Assembly (NCBI RefSeq): GCF_039912695.1
Contig: NZ_JBDSPJ010000022.1
Coordinates: 248,001-312,000, forward strand
Length of the DNA stretch: 64,000 nucleotides
Origin: Pseudolysinimonas_A sp039912695
GTDB taxonomy: Bacteria; Actinomycetota; Actinomycetes; Actinomycetales; Microbacteriaceae
Direction: 5' to 3'
Part shown: positions 1 to 8,167 of the stretch, piece after piece
Position numbering within the stretch: position 1 is the first letter of the stretch
How the letters are laid out: the number at the start of each line of letters is the position of its first letter
The notes under the pieces: model-generated
Seen by the model: only the letters and a program-made list of their open reading frames with translations
Databases searched by the model: none
Told to the model about the DNA's origin: nothing
Made by a program: the position numbers and the translations under genes

Positions 1-111
1 GACCGTCACGTGCTCGGGTTCGAACCCCGCGGCCCGGATGAGCGCGACCGGGATGTCAACGCCCGTGACCAGAACCGTGACGCGCGCGCCCCGCGGCTCA
101 GACGACTCCAT
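1..111 (-). CDS. Partial CDS, possible 2-hydroxyacyl-CoA dehydratase subunit (N-terminus only)
   Basis: Only the first 37 codons lie in the window; the rest runs off the left edge. The ATG at 111 overlaps the end of the upstream CoA-transferase gene by 14 bases, so it is the next gene of the same operon. The visible stretch VTGVDIPVALIRAAGFEP resembles the beginning of HgdB/BcrC-type 2-hydroxyacyl-CoA dehydratase subunits, which start with a short beta strand followed by a (V)PVELLxAAGxxP segment. A type III CoA-transferase directly upstream would suit that family, because known 2-hydroxyacid dehydrations begin with CoA transfer. The cysteines that would hold the iron-sulfur cluster are not in the window, so the assignment is tentative. 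Confidence 0.45.
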   Translation of the reverse strand, partial: MESSEPRGARVTVLVTGVDIPVALIRAAGFEPEHVTV

Positions 112-1330
112 CACGCCGCAGCTCATCCGTCTGCGACGGGGAGTACCCCAGCAGACCCTGCAGAACGGTGTCGGTGTGGGCTCCCAGCGGGGCTGCCGGG
201 ATATCGAGCCCAGCCTTGCTTTCGCTGAAATGAATGGGCAGCCCCGACCCGAAGAGCTCGGTGTCGGTGTGGTACGACGGATGCTCAAGCTGCACAACGT
301 CGCCGCGCCGGAGCACCTGGGGGTCGCGCACGGCCTCCGCCACGGAGCGGACGGGAGCCGCCGGCGCACCTTCGCGGGTGAAATCCGCCACCGCTTCCGT
401 GACCGTTCGCCCGAGTGCCCAGCGCGCGATCATCCGGTGCAGTTCGTCGGCGTTCGCGACGCGCGCGTCTCGCGTCTGGAATCGAGCATCCACGCCCAGG
501 TCGGGGCGGCCGATTGCCGCGAACACGGCGGCCGCGAACTGGTCGGTCGGGCCGCAGAGAGCGAACCAGCCGTCGGAGGCCCGGAAGGTGCCGAATGGCG
601 CGAGCCGCGGCACCCAGTCTCCGGTGCGGATCGGCAACCCGAGTTCCTCGAACGCGTCGAAAGGTTCGCACGCGACGATGGAGGTGAGAGCGCCGAGCAT
701 GGAGACATCCACGTGCTGGCCTTGGCCCGAGCGCTGCACCTCGAGCAACGCCGACAGCACACCGATCACCGAGAACAGCGGGGCGGAGAGATCGCCGATG
801 GGAAGTCCGAACCGAATCGGCGCGTCGCCCGGCTCACCCGCGGTCATCATGACCCCGCTCAGCGCCTGCACGATGGTGTCCATCGCTTTCCCGCCGTCGC
901 TGTCGGTGCCGAAACCGGTGATCGAGGCGTAGACAAGGCGCGGATTGACCGTCCGCAGCGAGCCATAGTCGATGCCGAGACGGCGCGTCACCCCGTCGCT
1001 GTAGTTTTCGACCAGCACGTCGGCGTGCTGCACGAGTTCATGAAGAATCTCAACGCCAGCGACCGTCTTCAGGTCGAGCGTCATGCTCTCCTTGTTACGG
1101 CCGCGCAACATCATCGATACCGACAGGTCCGACGGATCGAGCCGGGTCGCCGAAAGTCCGTCACGCGTGAGGAACGGCGAGTTCCCGCGCGAGCTGTCTC
1201 CGCCCCGGTGTGGGTTCTCGATCTTGATCACCCGCGCCCCGAGCCCGCCGAGCAACAGGGTCGCGTATGGTCCCGCGAGCGCGGTGGTGAGGTCGAGGAC
1301 CGTGATGCCCTCGAGCGGCTTGCCGGTCAT
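98..1330 (-). CDS. CaiB/BaiF family (type III) CoA-transferase
   Basis: A 410-aa cytoplasmic enzyme expected to move CoA from an acyl-CoA donor to a carboxylic acid. It starts with LEGITVLDLTTALAGPYATL, the usual beginning of the family (formyl-CoA transferase, CaiB, FldA). The IGD in LPIGDLSAPLFSVIG fits the position of the aspartate that forms the acyl-enzyme anhydride, followed by the typical GQGQHVDVSML segment. Length is normal. Its ATG overlaps the stop of the MarR gene in an ATGA at 1327-1330, so translation is probably coupled. The substrate cannot be read from sequence; the importer and hydrolases of the same operon suggest activation of an imported acid or an ester hydrolysis product. 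Confidence 0.9.
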   Translation of the reverse strand: MTGKPLEGITVLDLTTALAGPYATLLLGGLGARVIKIENPHRGGDSSRGNSPFLTRDGLSATRLDPSDLSVSMMLRGRNKESMTLDLKTVAGVEILHELVQHADVLVENYSDGVTRRLGIDYGSLRTVNPRLVYASITGFGTDSDGGKAMDTIVQALSGVMMTAGEPGDAPIRFGLPIGDLSAPLFSVIGVLSALLEVQRSGQGQHVDVSMLGALTSIVACEPFDAFEELGLPIRTGDWVPRLAPFGTFRASDGWFALCGPTDQFAAAVFAAIGRPDLGVDARFQTRDARVANADELHRMIARWALGRTVTEAVADFTREGAPAAPVRSVAEAVRDPQVLRRGDVVQLEHPSYHTDTELFGSGLPIHFSESKAGLDIPAAPLGAHTDTVLQGLLGYSPSQTDELRRDGVV

Positions 1331-1866
1331 CGCGTGCCCGCTCCCGGAGCCTTGGGAACGTCGCCGGCTCCGCGGCCCGCGCGATGTTCGGCCGCGAGCG
1401 CCTCAGCGTCGATATCGCCGAACCAGCCACCTTGAATCGTCTCCGCAATCGTCGTGAGTGCCTCCTCGAAACGCACCCGGTCGTGGAATGTCAACCTCGA
1501 CGTCGCCCGGTCCTGCAGCGCGTGCAGCGCCTGCCGCGCGTTGTGCAGGATGTCCCACCCGGCGTCGGTGAGCGACACGAGGCGAACCCGATCGTCGGTC
1601 GGATGCGGTTGCGACTCCACCACACCGCGCGCGAGAAGTCCGGTCACCAGTTGGTGACTCGCTTGAGGAGTCATGAACGCACGGCGGGCGACCTGAGCCG
1701 ACGACAGGGGTACGCCTTCGCCGAGCACCAGAAGCACGTTGAACTCCGCAACGGTGATCCCGGTCTCCCAGGCGATGTCCTCTCCTGCTCGCCCGAGTGC
1801 TCGGGCCAGACGCATGACGACGTGGTAGAACTCCCGGCTGGCCGGGCCTGCGGCTTCCTGGCTCAT
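1327..1866 (-). CDS. MarR family transcriptional regulator
   Basis: A 179-aa winged-helix regulator. The recognition region includes VARRAFMTPQASHQLVTGLLARGVVESQPHPTDDRV (split here only by reading), the standard MarR HTH followed by the DDRV wing. It lies inside the operon, joined to the hydrolase upstream by ATGA (1863-1866) and to the CoA-transferase downstream by ATGA. It is the best candidate to bind the two near-identical palindromes at 8121-8135 and 11825-11839, which overlap the -10 boxes of this operon, of the divergent hydrolase gene and of the SDR-CapA pair. MarR proteins usually lose DNA on binding a small aromatic or acidic ligand, so induction by the imported compound is a reasonable inference. 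Confidence 0.9.
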   Translation of the reverse strand: MSQEAAGPASREFYHVVMRLARALGRAGEDIAWETGITVAEFNVLLVLGEGVPLSSAQVARRAFMTPQASHQLVTGLLARGVVESQPHPTDDRVRLVSLTDAGWDILHNARQALHALQDRATSRLTFHDRVRFEEALTTIAETIQGGWFGDIDAEALAAEHRAGRGAGDVPKAPGAGTR

Positions 1867-2738
1867 GATGAGTACACCTCCGAGACGATGCCGTCCGCCG
1901 GATCGGCGGTGCCTTCCTGCTCGGACAACCAGAGGCCGACCTCGCGGGCCAGCCGGGCCGGGCTCTCCCCCGCGATCATGTGCCCCTCATCCTCCCAAAA
2001 CACGGCCTTCGCCCGGGGCACATTGACGATTCCGCGCAGCGACGAGAGGGGGCTGATCACCCCGTCGCGCATCCCCGCGAGAATGAGCGTCGGCACGTCG
2101 ACAGTACGCAGAATCGCTGCGAGCTCCTCGTCGGTCGTCGCCTCGGGGAACGGTTTGCCCTGGTTGATCGCAGCCTCGGATTCGTCCTGTGCTGCCATTC
2201 GGGCGGCAACGTGCGCGTACATGTGTTCTCGGCCTTCGAGTCGCGTCGGATCGTCAGTCCACCCCGCGAGAATCTCGAACTGCTGGCGGATCACCGCGGG
2301 ATCGTGGCGGTTGGCCTGAACGATCGCCCGGCCCGCCGAACTGGCGGTCCCGCCTTCCCGGTCGTGCGGAGTGCCGACCACCGAGATGAACCCCGCGAGT
2401 CGCTCCGGGTGACGCAGGGCGATGTACCACCCGATGCCGCCGCCGTGCGAGACACCCGTGTAGTAGAAGCGTTCGACGCCGAGCGCGTCGGCAACCCGGC
2501 AGACGTCGTCGGCCCAGAGCGCGAGCCAGCCCTCGGGAGGGGTCTCGGTCACGCGGCTGGAGCGACCGTAGCCGCGCGCCTGCACCTGCACGACGCGGCG
2601 GGATGTCGGCGAGCTCGCCAGGATCTCGGGATAGCCGCCGCCCTCGAATCCCATCGCGCTCGAGAACATCGGGAGTCGCTCGTCTTCCCCGAAGGAGTCG
2701 TACCAGACTCGTGCACCGTCAATTTCACAGGTGGGCAT
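1863..2738 (-). CDS. Alpha/beta hydrolase
   Basis: A 291-aa alpha/beta-fold hydrolase. The nucleophile elbow is GVSHGG (within YYTGVSHGGGIGWYIALRHP); an acid is likely in LAGMRDGVISP and the catalytic histidine in EDEGHMIAGESP. I chose the ATG at 2738 because GGAAGGGG lies just upstream and it overlaps the end of the ABC ATPase gene by 14 bases; a longer reading to 2798 adds only arginine-rich antisense-like residues. No signal peptide, so it acts in the cytoplasm, probably opening an ester, lactone or similar bond of the compound brought in by the neighbouring transporter. The exact substrate is unknown. Confidence 0.87.
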   Translation of the reverse strand: MPTCEIDGARVWYDSFGEDERLPMFSSAMGFEGGGYPEILASSPTSRRVVQVQARGYGRSSRVTETPPEGWLALWADDVCRVADALGVERFYYTGVSHGGGIGWYIALRHPERLAGFISVVGTPHDREGGTASSAGRAIVQANRHDPAVIRQQFEILAGWTDDPTRLEGREHMYAHVAARMAAQDESEAAINQGKPFPEATTDEELAAILRTVDVPTLILAGMRDGVISPLSSLRGIVNVPRAKAVFWEDEGHMIAGESPARLAREVGLWLSEQEGTADPADGIVSEVYSS

Positions 2739-3543
2739 TGCTGGCCCCTTCCGTCTCGGGAGTGGTCGACGCTCGGCGATCGAGCCGTGGGGCGGCATCG
2801 ATCAGGCGTCGGGTATACGGGTTAGTCGGGTCCGTGAGGATGGTCTCGGCCGGGCCACGCTCGACGATGCGGCCGTGCTGCAGAACGACGATCTCGTCGG
2901 AGATCTGGCGCACGACCGCGAGATCGTGGGAGACGAACAGCATCGCGAGGCCAAGTTCACGTTGCAACGAGGTCAGCAGGTTCATCACTTCGGCCTGTAC
3001 CGACAGGTCAAGTGCGCTCACCGGCTCGTCACACACGAGGAACCGCGGTGAGCTCATCAGCGCACGTGCCACGGCGATCCGTTGACGCTGTCCCCCCGAG
3101 AACTGTGCGGGATATCTCAGGGCGGCCACGGCATCCAGCCCCACCCGGGCGAGCAGCTCGAAGGCCCGAGTGCGGGCCGCGGCGCGGTCCATCCCGTGGG
3201 CGCGGGCCGGCTCGAGCAAGCTGTACCCGACGGTCTTTGTCGGGTCGAGCGAGCTGTACGGGTCTTGGAAGACCACTTGACGCTCTCGTCCCAGAGCCCG
3301 ACGCTCGCGGGCACGCAGGTTGGCGATGACGTTGCCGTCGAACTCGACGGAGCCTTCCGCGGCGGGGACCAGGCCGAGCACCGCCATCCCGATCGTCGTC
3401 TTTCCGGAGCCCGACTCTCCGACGAGCGCGAGAGTCCGTCCCGGGAAGATCTCGAACGACACCCCCTCGATGACCCGGCGACGGGTGCGGCCGGACCCGA
3501 AGTCCACGGCAAGGTCGGTGACAGCGACAATGGGGGCGCTCAC
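2725..3543 (-). CDS. Oligopeptide/nickel-type ABC transporter ATP-binding protein (DppF-like)
   Basis: A 272-aa ATPase of a family 5 importer. Walker A is GESGSGKTT, signature FSGGQRQRIAVARAL, Walker B FLVCDEPVSALD, switch histidine in FVSHDL. I placed the start at the GTG at 3543 because it overlaps the preceding stop as GTGA (3540-3543) and the ABC fold begins right after it (VAVTDLAVDFGSG). It pairs with the ATPase half of the fused gene upstream. It lacks the C-terminal cysteine motif found in OppD/DppD partners, as is usual for the F subunit. Confidence 0.92.
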   Translation of the reverse strand: MSAPIVAVTDLAVDFGSGRTRRRVIEGVSFEIFPGRTLALVGESGSGKTTIGMAVLGLVPAAEGSVEFDGNVIANLRARERRALGRERQVVFQDPYSSLDPTKTVGYSLLEPARAHGMDRAAARTRAFELLARVGLDAVAALRYPAQFSGGQRQRIAVARALMSSPRFLVCDEPVSALDLSVQAEVMNLLTSLQRELGLAMLFVSHDLAVVRQISDEIVVLQHGRIVERGPAETILTDPTNPYTRRLIDAAPRLDRRASTTPETEGASNAHL

Positions 3544-5474
3544 GGTCGGCCACCTGCGGTGTCGGTGATGAGGGCGTCGATCCGGATGCATCGGCTGGTT
3601 CGTGCGGGACCGGCCTCGATGAGCGGAATGGGCGCCGCGCGGCACTCATCCACTGCCAGCGGGCAGCGAGCTGCGAAACGGCACCCGACCGGCCAGTCGG
3701 CAGGTGACGGCACGGTGCCGCCGATCGTCGGCAGCGTCTCGCCGCGGCGCGCACCGTGCGGGTTCGAGGCGAGAAGGGCTCGCGTGTAGGGATGCCTCGG
3801 CCGATCGAGCAGATCGTCGACGCCCGCGGACTCGACGATTTGGCCGGCGTACATGACGAGGGCGCGACTGCACGTTTCTGCGACGACACCCCAGTCGTGA
3901 GTCACGAGCAGGATCGCCATTCCGGTTTCTTGCTGAACGGTACGAAGAAGAGTGAGCACCTCGGCTTGCACGGTGACGTCGAGAGCGGTCGTCGGTTCGT
4001 CGGCGATCAGCAACCGCGGCCGACCCGCGAGAGCGCGCGCGATGATGACCCGTTGCGCCATACCGCCAGAGATCTCGTGCGGGTAGCTGCGCAATACCCG
4101 TTCCGGTTCGCGAATCTTGACCGCGGCGAGCAGCTCCAGGGCACGGCGGCGGGCCACTGCGCGGGAGCACCGATCGTGGTGGCGCACCGCCTCGATGAGC
4201 TGGCTGCCGACCCGGAATGTCGGGTCGAGGGAGGTGATGGGCTCCTGGGACACGTAGCCGATCCCCGACCCTCGGGTCGCGGCGAGGGCGCGAAGATCGC
4301 CAACCAGCTCGAGCCCGTCGAAGGTAATCGAGCCGCGGGTGATCCGGCCAGTCCCCCCGAGCAGACCGAGCACCGCGAGCGCAGTGACCGTCTTTCCGCT
4401 GCCCGACTCGCCGACCAGCCCGACAATCTCGCCGGGCGCAATGTCGAATGACACCGCATCCACGACGGTGAGCCCGGAATGCTCGCCGAAACCGATGCTC
4501 AGGTCGCGGACCGAAAGTAGCGGGCTGGCCACCGTCGGCACGACCGAGTCGACGGCGGCCGGCTTCTGAAACAGGTCGCGCGTTCGGATTGGCGCGGTGA
4601 AGCGTTCGGCGTTCGCGTCGCGGATGCCGTCGCCGAGCAGGCCCAGGGCGAGTGTGGCGACTGCGATCACGCCGCCGGTGGGGACGAACATCCACGGGTG
4701 GGTTGCGAGCACCTTCGAGGCGTCGGCGACCATCCCGCCCCAGGTCGGAGCTGGCGGGGGAGGACCGAACGCGAGGAACGACAGGCCCGTTTGGATGCCG
4801 AGCGTTGCTGCCGCGAACAGCGAGGTCTGCACCAGCACGACACCGGTCGCGTGCGGCAAGACGTGACGGGTCAAGATCTGGAACGGTCGCAGACCGGTGA
4901 CCGTTGCGGCAGAGACGAAAAGTTCTTTCCGGGTCGCGAGCACCGCGCTTCTGAAAATACGGGCGAATGCCGCAGACGCCAGGACGCCGACGGTGATCAT
5001 TGCTGCCGTCATACTGTTGGCGAAGATCGCCAGGGCGGCAAAGGTGATGATGATCGTCGGGACCGACATGACGATGTCGATGATCGACATGATCACGCGG
5101 TCGACCCGACCTCCCGCGTACGCGGTGGTGATGCCCACCGGAAGCGCGATCACGAGCATGACAGCCACCGCCAGCGCGACGCCGCCGAGCGAGTCCCTGC
5201 CACCCCAGATGAGACGGCTGAGTAGGTCGCGCCCGAGAGAGTCTGTCCCGAGAAGGTGAACCCAGCTCGGACCCTGGCGGGTCGCCGCGGTGTCCTGGAC
5301 GATTGGATCGTAGGGAGCGATGAGCGGAGCGGCGATGGCGGCGACGACGAGCACGATCAGCACGACGAGTGCCGCGATCGCGACGGGCTTACGCAGCAGG
5401 GCCGCGGTAAACCCGGTGGACGTGCGTCGGGCCGGGACAGCGAACGACCCGGTCTGCGCAGCAGCGGCTCTCAT
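3540..5474 (-). CDS. Fused ABC permease (DppC-like) and ATPase (DppD-like)
   Basis: One 644-aa protein carries both a membrane and an ATPase subunit of a family 5 importer. Residues about 1-300 form the DppC permease: an N-terminal hydrophobic helix, HLLGTDSLGRDLLSRL, and a BPD permease core with several transmembrane helices. Residues about 320-640 form the ATPase: Walker A GESGSGKT near residue 360, signature SGGMAQRV, Walker B LLIADEPTTALD, and the OppD-type tail CRFAARCPLAVDEC. The ATG at 5474 forms ATGA with the dppB stop (5471-5474). The reading frame stays open upstream to 6041, but that part is antisense to dppB. Such permease/ATPase fusions exist in other actinomycetes. Confidence 0.9.
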   Translation of the reverse strand: MRAAAAQTGSFAVPARRTSTGFTAALLRKPVAIAALVVLIVLVVAAIAAPLIAPYDPIVQDTAATRQGPSWVHLLGTDSLGRDLLSRLIWGGRDSLGGVALAVAVMLVIALPVGITTAYAGGRVDRVIMSIIDIVMSVPTIIITFAALAIFANSMTAAMITVGVLASAAFARIFRSAVLATRKELFVSAATVTGLRPFQILTRHVLPHATGVVLVQTSLFAAATLGIQTGLSFLAFGPPPPAPTWGGMVADASKVLATHPWMFVPTGGVIAVATLALGLLGDGIRDANAERFTAPIRTRDLFQKPAAVDSVVPTVASPLLSVRDLSIGFGEHSGLTVVDAVSFDIAPGEIVGLVGESGSGKTVTALAVLGLLGGTGRITRGSITFDGLELVGDLRALAATRGSGIGYVSQEPITSLDPTFRVGSQLIEAVRHHDRCSRAVARRRALELLAAVKIREPERVLRSYPHEISGGMAQRVIIARALAGRPRLLIADEPTTALDVTVQAEVLTLLRTVQQETGMAILLVTHDWGVVAETCSRALVMYAGQIVESAGVDDLLDRPRHPYTRALLASNPHGARRGETLPTIGGTVPSPADWPVGCRFAARCPLAVDECRAAPIPLIEAGPARTSRCIRIDALITDTAGGRP

Positions 5475-6415
5475 GAGACGACTCGCGCTTTCGGGTTGAG
5501 TACCCCGTAGGCAAGGTCGACGAGCAAGTTGATGACAATCACAATCACGGCGAACACGACCCCTACGCCGAGCACGATGGGCAGGTCGTGCCGAAGGGTC
5601 GCCGAGGTCACCAGGGAGCCCAGCCCCGGGAGCACGAAAACGTTCTCGATGAACACCGCACCACTCAGAACGCTGACCGCGGTTAACCCCAACAGCGTCG
5701 TGGTCGGGACGGCCGCGTTGCGCAGCACGTGCAGCAGCAGGATGCGACGTTCCGAGAGCCCCGTCGCGCGCAGCACGCGGATGTAATCCCGAGCCAGGAC
5801 GTCGCGTGCTGAGTCGCGCATCTGCTTGGCGATGATGGTGATGCCGCCGATCGACAGGGCGATCACCGGCAGCACGAGAGAGAGAAGCCACCCGGTCGGC
5901 GAGACCGTGGGCGGAACGTAGCCGGTGGCCGGGAACACGCGCAGGGTGACGGCGAAGATGGCGACGAGCACAATCGCGATCCAGAAACCGGGGAGGGCGA
6001 AGCCCAGGAGGGACACGGCGTCGACCACCCGTCCGACCCATCCTTCCCTCACCGCGCTGAGCAGTCCCAAGGCGACGCCGAACACCGCGATGACGACGAC
6101 TGACCCCACCATGAGCGAGACCGTCACCCCGACGCGCAACCCGATGAGTTTCGCGACGGGTTCACCGCTGAAGATGGAGGTGCCCAGGTCTCCCCGGATG
6201 AGTCCGAACAGCCAATCGCCGTACTGCTCGTAGAGCGGGCGATTGAGGCCCAGCGACTCCCGGAGGCGTTGAAGCGCCTCCGGGGTCGCATGTTCACCGA
6301 GGATGGTCAACGCCGGGTCGCCCGGGACAAAGGACATCAGAACGAAGATCGCGAGGCTTGACACCACGATCAGCACCACTGACATCACTGCGCGGCGCGC
6401 TATGAGGATCAGCAT
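5471..6415 (-). CDS. Peptide/nickel-type ABC transporter permease (DppB-like)
   Basis: A 314-aa integral membrane protein with an N-terminal transmembrane anchor, the family FVPGDPA motif (residues about 30-36) and five further hydrophobic segments. The coupling region is near LARDYIRVLRATGLSERRIL, and LRNAAVPTTTLLGL follows as in DppB/OppB. It is separated from the substrate-binding gene by 46 bases and joined to the fused permease-ATPase by ATGA. With that protein it would form the heterodimeric membrane channel of the importer. Confidence 0.93.
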   Translation of the reverse strand: MLILIARRAVMSVVLIVVSSLAIFVLMSFVPGDPALTILGEHATPEALQRLRESLGLNRPLYEQYGDWLFGLIRGDLGTSIFSGEPVAKLIGLRVGVTVSLMVGSVVVIAVFGVALGLLSAVREGWVGRVVDAVSLLGFALPGFWIAIVLVAIFAVTLRVFPATGYVPPTVSPTGWLLSLVLPVIALSIGGITIIAKQMRDSARDVLARDYIRVLRATGLSERRILLLHVLRNAAVPTTTLLGLTAVSVLSGAVFIENVFVLPGLGSLVTSATLRHDLPIVLGVGVVFAVIVIVINLLVDLAYGVLNPKARVVS

Positions 6416-6461
6416 CCGTTGTCCTTATCTCTGGGCGACCCGGCGACGACGTTTCACCCGA

Positions 6462-8033
6462 TCAGCGCACCGGGTGCCAGGCGTGGTCGGCGTCAGGGCC
6501 GATCGGCATGGGCTGCGAGTTGATCGCCGAAATGGTGACGTTCGCGACCTTCGAGGACACCATGTAGACCGAGTCGGTCGCGACGATCGGGATGAAGAAC
6601 CCGATCTCGTTCGAGCGCTTCGTGATGGCCTCTTGTGCCGCAAGGCGATCCTGGTCTGACCCGACGTTCGAGTCCTTGATGAGCGAGGCGAGTTGGTCAT
6701 CCCCGACCTGGAACGCGTTGAGGAATCCGGGCCCGGTGATGTTGCTGGCCGGCTCCGACGCGCGCTGACCGACGATCGGCCACAGGGCGGCAGCGTACGA
6801 CTTCGAGCCCGCGCTTCCGATAAACGTGGGCACGGCCGCCTCTACCTGCAGCTGCACATCGATACCGATCTCGGAAAGGTGGGCGATCGCGGTCTGGGCA
6901 ATCGTCGACTGAGAGTCGAGGATGCTTTCCGACAGCAAGGTCATCGAGAAACCGTTCGGGAACGCCGACTTCGCCATGAGATCCTTGGCCTTCGCGAGAT
7001 CGAAGTCGAACCCGTAGCCGTCAATGTATCCGGGTACGCCCGTGTTCGCGATCTGACCGCTCGCGTGGCTGTAGTCCGCACCGAGTGCGTTCACAACCGC
7101 GTCGCGGTCGATGGCGTAGCCGATCGCCTGGCGCACATTCTCGTCGGCGAGCGCCGGCACGAGGGTGCCATCCCGATCGAGGATCGTGATGCCCCAGTTG
7201 AAGAACGGCGCCTGGAGGATCTGCAGCCCCGCATCCGCCGCGGTCTTTGCGGTGTCGGGGTTCGCCGAGGCGAAGTCAACCTGACCTGTGGTCGCAGCAG
7301 AGACCACGGCCGTTGGATCCCCGATGACCTGCACGTCGATGCGTTCGTACTGCTGCGCGTCGGGATTCCAGTAGTCGGGGTTGCGGTCGTACACGTAGGT
7401 CGATTCAGCGACCGTCTCATCGGCGTTATAGATGTACTGACCCGTACCGTTCGGCTTGGTCAGCAGCGAACCCGGGTTGGCGACGCCCGCCGGCGCGATG
7501 ATCAGGCCGATCATGTTGTACTGCCCGAGCTTTTCGGGACCGGTCGGGAACGGGGTCGAATAGGTAACGACGACGGTCTGGGCATCCTTCGCCTCGACCG
7601 ACGCGATGGGACCTGCATCGGCGAGCGAGGGCCCGCCCGCGGAGAGGAAGTACTTCATCGATCCGACGACGGCAGCGGCATCGAGATCGGTGCCGTCCTG
7701 GAATTTGACGCCGTCGCGAATGGTGAGCTCGAGCTGCGTGTTGTTGTCGTCGATGAACTTCCAGTCTGTGGCGAGGTCAGGAAGGAGGTCACCGTTGCCC
7801 GCGGTGTAGATCAGCGGGTCGTAAGCGAGGTAGGTGAAAATGGTGCTTCCGCCCGTGCCGGCGAGCGCCGGGTTGAGGCTGATCGGAACGCCGCCGAACT
7901 GCGTCGTGAGCAAGGCTCCGCGCTCACTCGAGGGCGAGGGTGCTGGTGTTGTGCATGCTGATAGCGAGGTGAGGGCGATCGCGGCGGCCGCTACGGCGAC
8001 AGCGAGCTTGACCACGCGAGAGGAATGTTTCAT
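6462..8033 (-). CDS. ABC transporter substrate-binding lipoprotein, SBP family 5
   Basis: A 523-aa solute-binding lipoprotein, first gene of the operon. The start at 8033 is set by AAAGGAG seven bases upstream. The signal peptide ends in LTSLSAC, with the lipidated cysteine at residue 27. The body shows family 5 hallmarks: LAYDPLIYTAGNGDLLPDLATDWKF near the start, LTIRDGVKFQDGTDLDAAAVVGSMKY, and NVRQAIGYAIDRDAVV. Family 5 proteins bind peptides, nickel chelates, sugars, opines or terpenoid-like compounds, so the ligand is open. The neighbouring hydrolases and CoA-transferase argue for a carbon source rather than a metal. Confidence 0.93.
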   Translation of the reverse strand: MKHSSRVVKLAVAVAAAAIALTSLSACTTPAPSPSSERGALLTTQFGGVPISLNPALAGTGGSTIFTYLAYDPLIYTAGNGDLLPDLATDWKFIDDNNTQLELTIRDGVKFQDGTDLDAAAVVGSMKYFLSAGGPSLADAGPIASVEAKDAQTVVVTYSTPFPTGPEKLGQYNMIGLIIAPAGVANPGSLLTKPNGTGQYIYNADETVAESTYVYDRNPDYWNPDAQQYERIDVQVIGDPTAVVSAATTGQVDFASANPDTAKTAADAGLQILQAPFFNWGITILDRDGTLVPALADENVRQAIGYAIDRDAVVNALGADYSHASGQIANTGVPGYIDGYGFDFDLAKAKDLMAKSAFPNGFSMTLLSESILDSQSTIAQTAIAHLSEIGIDVQLQVEAAVPTFIGSAGSKSYAAALWPIVGQRASEPASNITGPGFLNAFQVGDDQLASLIKDSNVGSDQDRLAAQEAITKRSNEIGFFIPIVATDSVYMVSSKVANVTISAINSQPMPIGPDADHAWHPVR

Positions 8034-8115
8034 GGGACTGCTCCTTTGCAAGAACCGAAATTTCCCGATTCACGGGCCGAGCGGCGGGGGTTGTAACTGC
8101 CGCTCGGTGACGAGG

Positions 8116-8140
8116 AACCTATCAAGTAACCTGATAATCT
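8116..8140. promoter_or_regulatory. Divergent promoter with palindromic operator
   Basis: ATCAAGTAACCTGAT (8121-8135) is a near-perfect palindrome (7-1-7, one mismatched pair). Its left end shares one base with a minus-strand -10 box TAGGTT (8116-8121) and its right end shares one base with a plus-strand -10 box TAATCT (8135-8140). A bound repressor would block both the transporter operon and the divergent hydrolase gene. The same 15-mer, 14 of 15 bases on the opposite strand, occurs at 11825-11839 in the SDR promoter. The MarR protein encoded at 1327-1866 is the likely binder (inference). Confidence 0.72.
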
Positions 8141-8167
8141 GCAACTGACCCTCGGAAGAAGACAACG

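Noticed and set aside
17..26. GGTTCGAACC resembling a tRNA T-loop
   Set aside because: No acceptor, D or anticodon arms around it; it lies inside the partial coding region. The same decamer at 9908-9917 is inside the CapA-like gene and is equally isolated.
5475..6041. N-terminal extension of the fused permease-ATPase
   Set aside because: The added residues are antisense to dppB and arginine-rich; ATGA coupling fixes the start at 5474.
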